Source: Bacteroidales bacterium
GTDB lineage: Bacteria; Bacteroidota; Bacteroidia; Bacteroidales; UBA932
NCBI GenBank assembly: GCA_017651785.1
Contig: JAGCCD010000164.1
Span: forward strand, 1 to 9,172
DNA length: 9,172 nt
Direction of reading: 5' to 3'
Position 1 is the first letter of the stretch, and each line of letters starts with the position of its first letter. This document shows positions 1-7,238 of the stretch, one piece after another. The translations under genes were made by a program, and so were the position numbers. The notes below the pieces were generated by a model, which ran no database searches, was not told the DNA's origin, and saw only the letters and a list, made by a program, of their open reading frames with translations.

Positions 1-1
1 A

Positions 2-1165
2 ATCTGCTATGACCAGATAAAAGGCGCCGAGGTAATGGCATACTTCGACTCCACCACCAACACCATCCTGAGGTTCGATGCCCTGGGAGGCTCCGCTGCC
101 CTCTTCTATCTGGAAGAGAACGGCGTGCTTGCCACCGTAAACAAAGTGGAGTCAAAGATCCTGTCCGCCTGGCTCAAGGAAGGATCCATAGACCAGGTAT
201 ACTACTTCGAATCGCCCAAGAACAACGCCTACCCCGTCGTGCAGCTGCCACAGGCAGACAAGCAGATGAAGGGTTTCAACTGGAACCCCGACATCAGACC
301 TACGCGCCCGGAAGAAGTAACCCACATCAAACTCCGTCCTTCCACCAGGAAAGCCTTCAGGGCAAAGAAGCAGCCCGACTTCCCCCAGGCAGCCAAATAC
401 TTCCCCGGCTACATACAGGGCATACGCAGGGAAATAGCGGTACGTGACTCCCTCGCACGCATACCCAAACCTAAATACGTAGAAAGGGAGCCATTGCCGG
501 AAGAGCCGCCGGTACTGACGACGGCAGAAGACAACCTGATGGCCCAGGCAGACTCCATAGCCTCCGCAGTAAAGGCCATTAAGGATTCCGTTGGCACCAT
601 AGGAGCGATTGCAGACTCCGTAGCCGTGCATGCACACGACACTACTTCAGCAGTGCAGCACAAGGCCGGTTCCGACTCCACCGCGGTGTCCACCGTAGTC
701 GACCCCCTGTCCGTCCCCACGGTAGATCCCAGGCAGCTTAAAAAAGAGGAACAGGAGAAAAAGAAGGCGCTGCGTGAAGCCGAAAGACAGGCGAGAATAG
801 CTGAGCGCGAGTCCCGCTGGGCGCAGCTGGATTCGCTGGACGCCGCAAAAGAAGCCGCCAAGCAGCAGAAGCTGCTCGAGCGTCAGAGGGCAAAGAAACT
901 TCGCCAGCTCAAGGCGATAGAGCGCCAGGAGGCGCGTGAACAGGCCAGACTGCAGAAATACGTAGAAAAATACCGAAAGGAATATGAAAGAAAACAAAAA
1001 TCTCTCGCTGCCCGAAAACGCGCACAGGCCCCTGAAGCCGGGGGAGAAGTACCAGCCCCTGATGAGCCCGGAGCGGAAGCCCCTGGAGGTGACGCCGTAC
1101 TCGGTGACGATGGGTCTGCTGATGACGATCCTGTTCTCGGCAGCGGCGGCCTACCTGGGACTTAA
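2..1165 (+). CDS. OstA-like LPS-transport protein, C-terminal part (5' end outside window)
   Basis: The frame is open from the first bases, so the ATG at 35 is internal. The first ~100 residues (DQIKGAEVMAYFDS, then LEENGVLATVNKVES and KGFNWNPDIRP) follow the pattern I know from the end of Bacteroidetes OstA-like proteins. These share the LptA/LptD N-terminal (OstA) fold and are assigned to lipopolysaccharide export across the periplasm. After this comes a Pro/Ser/Ala/Asp linker with loose repeats (ADSIAS, KDSVG, ADSVAV), then about 85 residues rich in Lys, Arg, Glu, Ala and Gln (near positions 735-985) that look like a long coiled coil. Family members I recall end soon after the KGF.W..RP segment, so this tail is unusual. 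The last 60 codons (984-1165) overlap the transporter gene in another frame and encode a Pro/Gly/Asp-rich tail that may be read-through sequence. Family call fairly secure; the true 3' end is doubtful. Confidence 0.72.
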   Translation: MCYDQIKGAEVMAYFDSTTNTILRFDALGGSAALFYLEENGVLATVNKVESKILSAWLKEGSIDQVYYFESPKNNAYPVVQLPQADKQMKGFNWNPDIRPTRPEEVTHIKLRPSTRKAFRAKKQPDFPQAAKYFPGYIQGIRREIAVRDSLARIPKPKYVEREPLPEEPPVLTTAEDNLMAQADSIASAVKAIKDSVGTIGAIADSVAVHAHDTTSAVQHKAGSDSTAVSTVVDPLSVPTVDPRQLKKEEQEKKKALREAERQARIAERESRWAQLDSLDAAKEAAKQQKLLERQRAKKLRQLKAIERQEAREQARLQKYVEKYRKEYERKQKSLAARKRAQAPEAGGEVPAPDEPGAEAPGGDAVLGDDGSADDDPVLGSGGLPGT

Positions 1166-2978
1166 AGTCGGCCAGGTTTTCGAAGCGGCAATCCCCATTG
1201 CCATAATAGCGGTAGGCGTAACGGGAATCCTCGGCAAAAAGGACTCCCTGTCGCAGAACGTCATAATACAGAGCATAGGAGCCTGCTCCGGCGTAGTCGT
1301 TGCCGGTGCAATCTTCACTCTTCCGGCAATATATATCCTGGGTCTGGACGTAAACTTCTGGCAGATGTTCCTCAGCTCCCTGCTGGGCGGCGTGCTGGGT
1401 ATACTTTTCCTCATCCCCTTCCGTAAATACTTCGTGCAGGAGATGCACGGCCAGTATCCTTTCCCCGAGGCCACGGCAACCACTCAGGTGCTCGTGAGCG
1501 GAGAAAGCGGCGGCGGCAGCGCCAAGACGCTCGTTATCGCAGGCCTCATCGGCGGTCTGTACGACTTCGTGGTAGCCACCTTCGGCGCCTGGGCAGAGAC
1601 TCTCAGCACAACCGTGATGCACTGGGGACAGGTAGTGGCAGACAAGGCCAAGCTGGTTCTCAAGCTCAACACGGGCGCCGCAGTGCTCGGCCTGGGATAT
1701 ATCATAGGTCTCAAGTACGCATTCGTGATTTGCTGCGGCTCGTTCCTGGTGTGGCTTCTCATCATACCTCTCATGAACCTCATTTGGGGCGGTCAGGTAA
1801 TAGACCTTATGGGCACGGGACTCACCCAGACCATAGGTTCAATGGCGCCCGAGCAGATATTTAAGGAGTATGCGCGCCATATCGGCATAGGCGGCATAGC
1901 TACGGCCGGCATAATCGGAATCATTAAGAGCGCAGGCGTCATCAAGAGCGCCGTTGGCCTTGCAGTGGGCGAGTTCAAGCGCAAGCCCGGCGCACAGGCC
2001 GCGGCCTCCGAGCGCACGCAGGAAGATCTTCCCATGCGCACCGTCATCCTCGGCATCACCGTGGCTCTGCTGGCAATCTTCGCATTCTTCGCTTTCGGCG
2101 GAGTGGTGGCTAACGTTTGGCAGGCAATCATCGCCCTGCTCATCGTGGCGCTCATCGCCTTCCTGTTCACTACAGTGGCGGCAAACGCCATTGCCATAGT
2201 GGGAACCAACCCTGTGAGCGGCATGACCATTATGACGCTGATCATCACCGCTCTGGTGCTTGTTGCCGTGGGCCTTAAGGGCAATGCCGGAATGGTTGCG
2301 GCAATGGTAATCGGCGGCGTGGTGTGTACGGCGCTCAGCACCGCGGGCGGACTCATCACAGACTTCAAGATAGGTTACTGGATCGGTACTACTCCCAAAA
2401 AGCAGGAAGCCTGGAAGTTCGTTGGAGTTGCTGTGGCAGCTGCTACCGTGGGCGGCGTAATGCTGGTCCTCAACAAGACCTACGGCTTCACCGGCGACGG
2501 CGCCCTCGTGGCTCCGCAGGCAAACGCCATGGCCGCAGTAATCCAGCCTATGATGAACGGCGGCAGCGCCCCCTGGCTCCTCTACGGCATCGGCGCGGTA
2601 ATCGCCATACTTCTCACCGTTTTCAAGGTCCCCGCCCTGGCGTTCTGCCTTGGAATGTTCATCCCCATAGACCTTAACCTCCCGCTGCTGGTGGGCGGCG
2701 CCATTTCCTGGTACGTCAGCACCCGCAGCAAGGATGCGGAACTCAACCGCAGCCGTCAGGAGAAGGGCACGCTCATAGCCAGCGGCTTCATTGCCGGCGG
2801 CGCTCTAATGGGAGTCGTTTCCGCCATCCTCAAGTTCGCAGGAGCAGACTGGTTCCTGGGTTCCTGGAACACCGCAGGCGCTTCCGGTGCCGCACCCGCA
2901 GAAATGATCGCGATCCTGCCGTTCCTCGGTATCTGCGGCTATATGATATACGCATCCCTTAAGAAAGCAAAAGAATGA
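984..2978 (+). CDS. OPT-family oligopeptide transporter
   Basis: A 664-residue polytopic inner-membrane protein of the OPT (oligopeptide transporter) superfamily, expected to import short peptides by a cation-coupled mechanism. Hydrophobic segments run from about residue 41 to the C terminus, with a hydrophilic loop near 328-350. Family-like segments include AAYLGLKVGQVFEAAIPIAI (56-74), NVIIQSIGACSG (92-103), YPFPEATATTQ (158-168), GTNPVSGMT (407-415), GTTPKKQ (468-474) and LGMFIPIDLNLPLLVGG (556-572). The start at 984 is chosen because the N-terminal stretch LPENAHRPLKPGEKYQPLMSP resembles homologues I know; the next Met codons would remove it and begin at the first membrane helix. AAAGGA lies 2 nt upstream of the ATG, a rather short spacing. 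The 5' end overlaps the OstA-like frame by 182 nt. The stop codon lies inside the left arm of a long inverted repeat. The downstream peptidase T supports a peptide-use role. The exact substrate cannot be read from sequence. Confidence 0.93.
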   Translation: MKENKNLSLPENAHRPLKPGEKYQPLMSPERKPLEVTPYSVTMGLLMTILFSAAAAYLGLKVGQVFEAAIPIAIIAVGVTGILGKKDSLSQNVIIQSIGACSGVVVAGAIFTLPAIYILGLDVNFWQMFLSSLLGGVLGILFLIPFRKYFVQEMHGQYPFPEATATTQVLVSGESGGGSAKTLVIAGLIGGLYDFVVATFGAWAETLSTTVMHWGQVVADKAKLVLKLNTGAAVLGLGYIIGLKYAFVICCGSFLVWLLIIPLMNLIWGGQVIDLMGTGLTQTIGSMAPEQIFKEYARHIGIGGIATAGIIGIIKSAGVIKSAVGLAVGEFKRKPGAQAAASERTQEDLPMRTVILGITVALLAIFAFFAFGGVVANVWQAIIALLIVALIAFLFTTVAANAIAIVGTNPVSGMTIMTLIITALVLVAVGLKGNAGMVAAMVIGGVVCTALSTAGGLITDFKIGYWIGTTPKKQEAWKFVGVAVAAATVGGVMLVLNKTYGFTGDGALVAPQANAMAAVIQPMMNGGSAPWLLYGIGAVIAILLTVFKVPALAFCLGMFIPIDLNLPLLVGGAISWYVSTRSKDAELNRSRQEKGTLIASGFIAGGALMGVVSAILKFAGADWFLGSWNTAGASGAAPAEMIAILPFLGICGYMIYASLKKAKE

Positions 2979-3107
2979 GTGGCTGCTGTTTGAAAACTTC
3001 CACTTCGTTCCATCCCTCCCACAAATTATTAGCAAAATTTGCGGGCCCCTCCCATTCACGCGGCCATGGGCGGCCACGGTTTTCAAACAGCACCACTCAT
3101 TCTTTTG
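2968..3107. repeat. Long near-perfect inverted repeat, 30/29-nt arms with 81-nt loop
   Basis: The left arm is 2968-2997 and the right arm 3079-3107. The right arm is the reverse complement of the left except for one base missing opposite the CTG at 2983-2985. The left arm contains the last codons and the TGA (2976-2978) of the transporter gene. The loop (2998-3078) holds a smaller hairpin, CAAATT/AATTTG, at 3022-3041, a GGCC/GGCC pair at 3062-3075 and two direct copies of GCGGCCA. The arms run from A-rich on the outer left (CAAAAGAAT) to T-rich on the outer right (ATTCTTTTG), as in a bidirectional terminator, but the loop is much larger than in usual intrinsic terminators. Possible roles are transcript 3'-end structure, a small palindromic mobile repeat or a regulatory cruciform. 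The structure is certain; its function is not known. Confidence 0.9.
2968..3107 (+). terminator. Possible terminator or 3'-end stem of the transporter transcript
   Basis: The RNA of the inverted repeat could form a ~29-bp stem with a single bulge immediately at the transporter stop codon, ending in TTCTTTTG. The loop start (2998-3022) is rich in C and nearly free of G, as Rho-loading sites often are. The position between a convincing gene end and a new candidate promoter fits a terminator. The large loop and the short, interrupted T-run argue against a classical intrinsic terminator, so this is inference only. Confidence 0.35.
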
Positions 3108-3136
3108 GGCACAATAAGTAACGAATAATACCTTTA
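3104..3136 (+). promoter_or_regulatory. Candidate Bacteroidetes-type promoter for pepT
   Basis: The -33 element TTTG (3104-3107) is followed after 21 nt by TAccTTTA (3129-3136), one base off the Bacteroidetes -7 consensus TAnnTTTG. The same core, TACCTTT, occurs in the rRNA promoter of this window. The -33 box coincides with the outer end of the right arm of the inverted repeat. The -7 box ends only 3 nt before the pepT ATG, so transcription would start at or very near the start codon and the mRNA would be leaderless or almost so. The alternative is that this AT-rich stretch only serves translation initiation. Confidence 0.45.
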
Positions 3137-3139
3137 AAT

Positions 3140-4366
3140 ATGGAAAATATACTTGACAGATTTCTAAGATACGTTGCAGTAGATACACAGAGCAACGAGG
3201 AGTCTGAGGCCCAGCCTTCCGAGGCTAAGGAACTTGACCTGCTGCGGATGCTGCGGGACGAGCTGCTGGCGATGGGCGTAGAAGCCACGCTGGACGAATA
3301 CGGATACGTAATGGCGTCAATCCCTTCCAACGTGGAGGAAAAGGTCCCCGCCGTGGGATTCATAGCTCACGTAGATACTGCTCCCGACGCCTCGGGCAAA
3401 GACATCAAGCCGCAGATAATAAGCAACTACGACGGCAGCCCCATTGCCCTGAAGGGCGTTCCCGGCCTCATGCTCGACCCCAAAGACTTCCCTGAGCTTC
3501 TGGATCACAAGGGAGAGACCCTCATTACCACCGACGGCACCACCCTTCTGGGCGCAGACGACAAGGCCGGCGTGGCTGAGATAATGGATGCGGTCCAGTA
3601 CATCGTGACGCATCCGGAATTCAAGCACGGAGAAATCAAGGTCGGCTTCACTCCCGACGAGGAAATAGGCCGCGGCGTGGTTAAGTTCGACGTCAATCGC
3701 TTCGGAGCCGATTTCGGCTACACCATGGACGGCGGAGAAGTGGGCGAGCTGGAGTTCGAGAACTTCAATGCCGCCAGCGCCGTCGTGAAGATCCAGGGAC
3801 GCAACGTGCATCCCGGATACGCCAAGGGCAAGATGCTCAACGCCATACTCATAGGTCAGGAACTCATCTCGCTTCTGCCCGTAAACCAGAGGCCCGAGTA
3901 CACTCAGGACTACGAAGGTTTCCTGCACATCGTGAGCTTCAAGGGCACAGTGGAGGAGGCTTCCCTCACCTGGATAGTGAGAGACCACGACCGCGCCAAG
4001 TTCGGGCAGAAGAAAGAAACAGTAAAGCGCTGCTGCGACTTCATAAACGACAAATACGGCGCTGGTACCGCCACCCTCACGCTAAAAGACCAGTACTACA
4101 ATATGCGCGAGATGGTTGAGCCCCACTACGACATAGTGATAGAAAAAGCCGTCAAGGCAATGGAGATGGCCGGAGTGAAACCCCGCATCCAGCCCATCCG
4201 CGGCGGCACGGACGGAGCAAATCTCTCGTTCAAGGGCCTCCCCTGCCCCAACATCTTCGCCGGCGGTCTCAATTTCCACGGCAAGTTCGAGTGGGTGCCG
4301 GTAGAGAGCATGCAGAAGGCATCGGCAGTAATACTTAACATCATCAAGCTCTACGCACAGAAATGA
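3140..4366 (+). CDS. pepT: Peptidase T (tripeptide aminopeptidase, M20B)
   Basis: A 408-residue cytoplasmic zinc aminopeptidase that removes the N-terminal residue of tripeptides, the same length as E. coli PepT. The dinuclear zinc site of the M20 family is complete by motif: H77 and D79 in AHVDTAPD, D140 in LGADDKAG, the acidic pair E174/E175 in TPDEEIG with one as general base, D197 in YTMDGG, and H380 in NFHGKFE. NVHPGYAKGKMLNA (222-235) lies in the lid/dimerisation domain, and RGGTDGANLSFKGLPCPN (354-371) is also typical. The start at 3140 gives the normal N terminus (MENILDRFLRYVAVDTQS). A candidate promoter abuts the ATG, and the upstream gap contains a large inverted repeat. The stop overlaps the next ATG by 4 nt (ATGA at 4363-4366), implying translational coupling. 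Together with the upstream OPT transporter it fits uptake and breakdown of peptides. Confidence 0.97.
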   Translation: MENILDRFLRYVAVDTQSNEESEAQPSEAKELDLLRMLRDELLAMGVEATLDEYGYVMASIPSNVEEKVPAVGFIAHVDTAPDASGKDIKPQIISNYDGSPIALKGVPGLMLDPKDFPELLDHKGETLITTDGTTLLGADDKAGVAEIMDAVQYIVTHPEFKHGEIKVGFTPDEEIGRGVVKFDVNRFGADFGYTMDGGEVGELEFENFNAASAVVKIQGRNVHPGYAKGKMLNAILIGQELISLLPVNQRPEYTQDYEGFLHIVSFKGTVEEASLTWIVRDHDRAKFGQKKETVKRCCDFINDKYGAGTATLTLKDQYYNMREMVEPHYDIVIEKAVKAMEMAGVKPRIQPIRGGTDGANLSFKGLPCPNIFAGGLNFHGKFEWVPVESMQKASAVILNIIKLYAQK

Positions 4367-5544
4367 AGCTCACGCTGCTGTTAGGACTGCTTGCCCAGCT
4401 CCTTCCGGGCATTTGGTTCCTTGACGCCCCCTTGGAGCGCAAGGGCCTTGCAGAAGGTGACGCCATAACCTTCAGCATACCGGTGCAGGACAAGCTGCCT
4501 GCCGGCACTTATGTGCAGTTCGGTGTCTGCCTGGAAAACCTGGGAGAGAAAGCGCCCCGCCACTACATCGTGGAGGTGCAGGACGGCAATTCCTGGCAAA
4601 GCGTTTCTTCCAGGCTTCTTCAGGACGGACGGGCTTCCTATTCTTTCGCGACAGTAAGCGCGGCAGACAGGCATCCAAGCACTTACCAGGAGGTCTTCCG
4701 CCTTAAAAAAGCAGTAAAAGACTCGCTTGTAGTGCGTTGCCGCGTGTGCAGCAGCTTTGCGACAGACGGCTCGGAACTCAATAAAGAAGACCCCGAGAAT
4801 GCGGTTTCCATAAAGAGCGCCCCGTATATCGGCGCCATTCTGAAGCCGCTTGGCAACAAGGCTCCCGTAAAACACTTCAGCGTGTTCCTTCTGGGCAATT
4901 CGTTTACTTACTTTTACGGAGAACCTGTCCTTTTGCAGCAAATCGCTTTTTCACAGGGCATCCAGCTGGACATCAGGTCATCGCTCAAGGGAGGCCAGAC
5001 TTTCCGGGACCACACAAGGCTGCACCTGTCGCTAAGCACCTTGTCTTCGGAGGTTTTCGACTTTGCATTCCTGCAGGGACAGAGCCAGGAGCCTGCATAT
5101 CTGGCGAAGGACGCATACGCCGGCCGCGACATCAGGCTTGCGCTGTGCGACCTTTGCGACGCCCTTCGCGCCACTTCTCCGGATTGCGAGATCCACGTAG
5201 AGAACACCTGGGCGTATGAGAACGGAAACTTCGGCGGCTTCGGCAGCATGGCGGAGTTTGACCGCCTGCTTACGGAAGGCACGCAGACGCTTGCCAGAGT
5301 GAGCCGTTCCCAGGTAAGCCCGGTAGGTCAGGCTTTCGCAGCCGCCCGGGCAGCCGGTGCGGCTCCCAACCTGTACGATTCGGACGCCAAGCATCCCGGC
5401 CTTGCAGGGGCATACCTCAAGGCCTGCATAACCTATCTGGTAATCACAGGCAAACCTTTCAAGGGAGAGGTCCCCTCTTGCCAACTCCCGGAAGAAGTTG
5501 CCGCAAAACTAAGAGCCATAGCAGAATCAATCATTCAACAATAA
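4363..5544 (+). CDS. Secreted SGNH/GDSL-type hydrolase, DUF4886-like
   Basis: A 393-residue protein starting in an ATGA overlap with pepT. The N terminus (Lys2, then about 16 hydrophobic residues) looks like a signal peptide, so a periplasmic or cell-surface location is likely. Residues ~25-155 form a presumably beta-rich domain I do not recognise. Residues ~170-362 carry SGNH-hydrolase blocks in order: VFLLGNSFTYFY with the nucleophile S180, SLKGGQTFRDH (207-217), FDFAFLQGQSQEPAY (232-246), and YDSDAKHPGLAGAYL (338-352) with D341 and H344 completing the Ser-Asp-His set. GNSFT and the DxxHP..GAYL ending are what I associate with DUF4886. SGNH enzymes cleave esters or acetyl groups, often on glycans. 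The next gene, a GH20 hexosaminidase 5 nt downstream, suggests deacylation of a GlcNAc- or GalNAc-containing glycan, but that is inference. The substrate is unknown. Confidence 0.8.
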   Translation: MKLTLLLGLLAQLLPGIWFLDAPLERKGLAEGDAITFSIPVQDKLPAGTYVQFGVCLENLGEKAPRHYIVEVQDGNSWQSVSSRLLQDGRASYSFATVSAADRHPSTYQEVFRLKKAVKDSLVVRCRVCSSFATDGSELNKEDPENAVSIKSAPYIGAILKPLGNKAPVKHFSVFLLGNSFTYFYGEPVLLQQIAFSQGIQLDIRSSLKGGQTFRDHTRLHLSLSTLSSEVFDFAFLQGQSQEPAYLAKDAYAGRDIRLALCDLCDALRATSPDCEIHVENTWAYENGNFGGFGSMAEFDRLLTEGTQTLARVSRSQVSPVGQAFAAARAAGAAPNLYDSDAKHPGLAGAYLKACITYLVITGKPFKGEVPSCQLPEEVAAKLRAIAESIIQQ

Positions 5545-5549
5545 GCCAT

Positions 5550-7238
5550 ATGAAACGCCTACTGTTATTCCTCGCCCTGGTGCTCCCCGTCAGCATGCAG
5601 GCAGCAAAAGTCGCTGAACCTCAGATTGTTCCGGCTCCCCAGAAATTAGAGATGTCTAAGGGAACCCTCAAGCTCAAGGGCATCAACATCAACTGCGATC
5701 CCGCGATGGACGCACAGAGCCTCAAGGCCGTCCGCATCTTTGCAGACCGCCTCACGCTCGTAAGCGGCAAGACGAGCTCCGTCGCAGCTCCCGTCGGCCT
5801 GGAGCGCACCGTGAGCACCGGAAAGCTCAAGGGGCTCTACTTTATCAAAGACGCATCCATTGCCCCCGAAGGCTATAACATCAGCATCGGCAAACGCGCC
5901 GGCGTAGTGCGGGCAAGCGACTTCAACGGCTTCCTGTACGCCCTGCAGACCATCCGTCAGATGCTGCCGCTTTCCATCTACGGCGACACCCCCGACCTTA
6001 AGGCCTGCTGGAAGGTTCCCTGCTGCCAGATCGCAGACGCCCCCCGCTTCGGATACCGCGGCGTGATGCTGGACTGCTGCAGGCATTTCTTCAGCCTGGA
6101 CGAGGTAAAGAAAGTGCTTGACGTGATGGCCATCTTCAAGCTCAACCGCCTGCACTGGCACCTGTCCGACGACCAGGGCTGGAGGATAGAGATAGACAAG
6201 TACCCCCGCCTCACCGAGGTCGGAGCCTTCCGTAACGGCACAATGGTGGGAGGCGACTGGAACTCCAACGACGGCATCCGCTACGGCGGCTACTACACCA
6301 AAGACCAGATCCGCGACATCGTCGCCTACGCGGCCGCCCGCGGCATCACCATCGTCCCGGAAATCGACCTCCCCGGCCACATGCAGGCCGCTCTGGCCGC
6401 TTATCCCGAGCTCGGATGCAAGGACAGCAAGCCCCAGCCTTACGAAGTATGGATGAGATGGGGCATCTCCAAGCAGGTGCTCAACGTGGGCAACGAGAAG
6501 ACCATGCAGTTCCTTGAGGACGTGCTGAGCGAGGTGGCAGACCTCTTCCCCAGCGAGTACATCCATATCGGCGGTGACGAATGCCCCCGTGACGAGTGGG
6601 AGAAAGACCCCGACTGCCAGGCAAAGGTAAAGGAACTCGGACTGGTAGACAAAGACGGCGTTTCGGCAACCGCACGCCTGCAGAACTATGTAACCTCGCG
6701 CATGCAGAAGCACCTCGAGAGCAAAGGCAAGAAGATCATCGGCTGGGACGAAATCCTTGAGGGCGACCTTGGCAAGGGCGCAACCGTAATGAGCTGGCGC
6801 GGCACCTCCGGGGGCATCAAGGCCTCCTCCATGGGCTACGACGTCATCATGTCACCCACCACCTATTGCTACATAGACTACGTCCAGTCCCCCGACCTCA
6901 GGAAGGAGCCCTTCAGCATCACCCACCAGTGGACAAAGGGCGACGTGGCGGAAGGCGCTATCACTCTTGAGAGGATATATGGATACGACCCTCTGGCAGA
7001 GATTCCCGCAGAGGCACGCAAACACATCCTCGGCGTTCAGTGCAACCTCTGGACAGAGTATATCGCAACCACCGAGCATCTTGAGTATATGCTCTTCCCG
7101 CGCGTCCTCGCACTTTCCGAGATTCAGTGGAGCGACCCTTCGGTTAAGGACCTCGACCGCTTCAAGAAAACCCTTGCCGAGCACGAACTTCCCCTGCTGG
7201 ACAAGCTGGGCGTGAACTACCGCAAGCTTGATAAATGA
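5550..7238 (+). CDS. Secreted beta-N-acetylhexosaminidase, GH20
   Basis: A 562-residue exo-enzyme that removes terminal beta-linked GlcNAc or GalNAc by substrate-assisted catalysis. The start at 5550 gives a clean signal peptide (MKRLLLFLALVLPVSMQA, cleavage near Ala18/Ala19); the frame is open further upstream to an ATG at 5478, but that would bury the signal peptide. Residues ~22-160 fit the GH20 N-terminal domain, and ~165-525 the catalytic barrel. Visible active-site residues by family analogy are R170 (YRGVMLDCCRHF), H277 (EIDLPGH), the catalytic pair D343-E344 (HIGGDECP), W399 (GWDEI), W416 (MSWRG), Y441 and D443, and W501 and E503 (NLWTEY). No lipobox Cys follows the signal peptide, so a soluble periplasmic or secreted enzyme is likely. 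It lies 5 nt after the SGNH gene and overlaps the flippase by ATGA. Whether it acts on host glycans, dietary glycans or peptidoglycan fragments cannot be told from the sequence. Confidence 0.96.
   Translation: MKRLLLFLALVLPVSMQAAKVAEPQIVPAPQKLEMSKGTLKLKGININCDPAMDAQSLKAVRIFADRLTLVSGKTSSVAAPVGLERTVSTGKLKGLYFIKDASIAPEGYNISIGKRAGVVRASDFNGFLYALQTIRQMLPLSIYGDTPDLKACWKVPCCQIADAPRFGYRGVMLDCCRHFFSLDEVKKVLDVMAIFKLNRLHWHLSDDQGWRIEIDKYPRLTEVGAFRNGTMVGGDWNSNDGIRYGGYYTKDQIRDIVAYAAARGITIVPEIDLPGHMQAALAAYPELGCKDSKPQPYEVWMRWGISKQVLNVGNEKTMQFLEDVLSEVADLFPSEYIHIGGDECPRDEWEKDPDCQAKVKELGLVDKDGVSATARLQNYVTSRMQKHLESKGKKIIGWDEILEGDLGKGATVMSWRGTSGGIKASSMGYDVIMSPTTYCYIDYVQSPDLRKEPFSITHQWTKGDVAEGAITLERIYGYDPLAEIPAEARKHILGVQCNLWTEYIATTEHLEYMLFPRVLALSEIQWSDPSVKDLDRFKKTLAEHELPLLDKLGVNYRKLDK

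Noticed and set aside
35..37. ATG at 35 as the start of the OstA-like gene
   Set aside because: The frame is open to the window edge, and the residues before this Met (DQIKGAEV) belong to the conserved domain, so the gene is cut by the window edge.
1793..2368. Minus-strand open frame opposite the OPT gene
   Set aside because: Its Ala/Pro/Thr/Met-rich composition is the expected complement of Gly/Ala/Ile/Val membrane codons; it is a shadow of the transporter.
2998..3078. Small RNA gene or riboswitch in the loop of the inverted repeat
   Set aside because: Only short internal pairings are visible (3022-3041 and 3062-3075), with no known riboswitch core and no internal promoter.
2968..3107. Invertible (phase-variable) promoter bounded by the inverted repeat
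   Set aside because: Bacteroidales do use invertible promoters, but the loop has no good TAnnTTTG box on either strand. The only promoter match lies at and beyond the right arm, so inversion of the loop would not switch it. One arm is also inside a coding region.
2968..3107. MITE or small insertion element
   Set aside because: The arms look like terminal repeats, but the flanks (AAGAAAG on the left, GGCACA on the right) show no target-site duplication, and no second copy can be seen in this window. It remains possible but unsupported.
5478..5549. Upstream ATG extending the GH20 gene by 24 residues
   Set aside because: It lies inside the SGNH gene, and the added residues (MPTPGRSCRKTK and on) are polar and would hide a clear signal peptide that begins at 5550.
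5646..6713. Long minus-strand open frame opposite the GH20 gene
   Set aside because: The plus strand encodes an enzyme with a complete set of catalytic motifs; the opposite frame has no family resemblance and no plausible start context.
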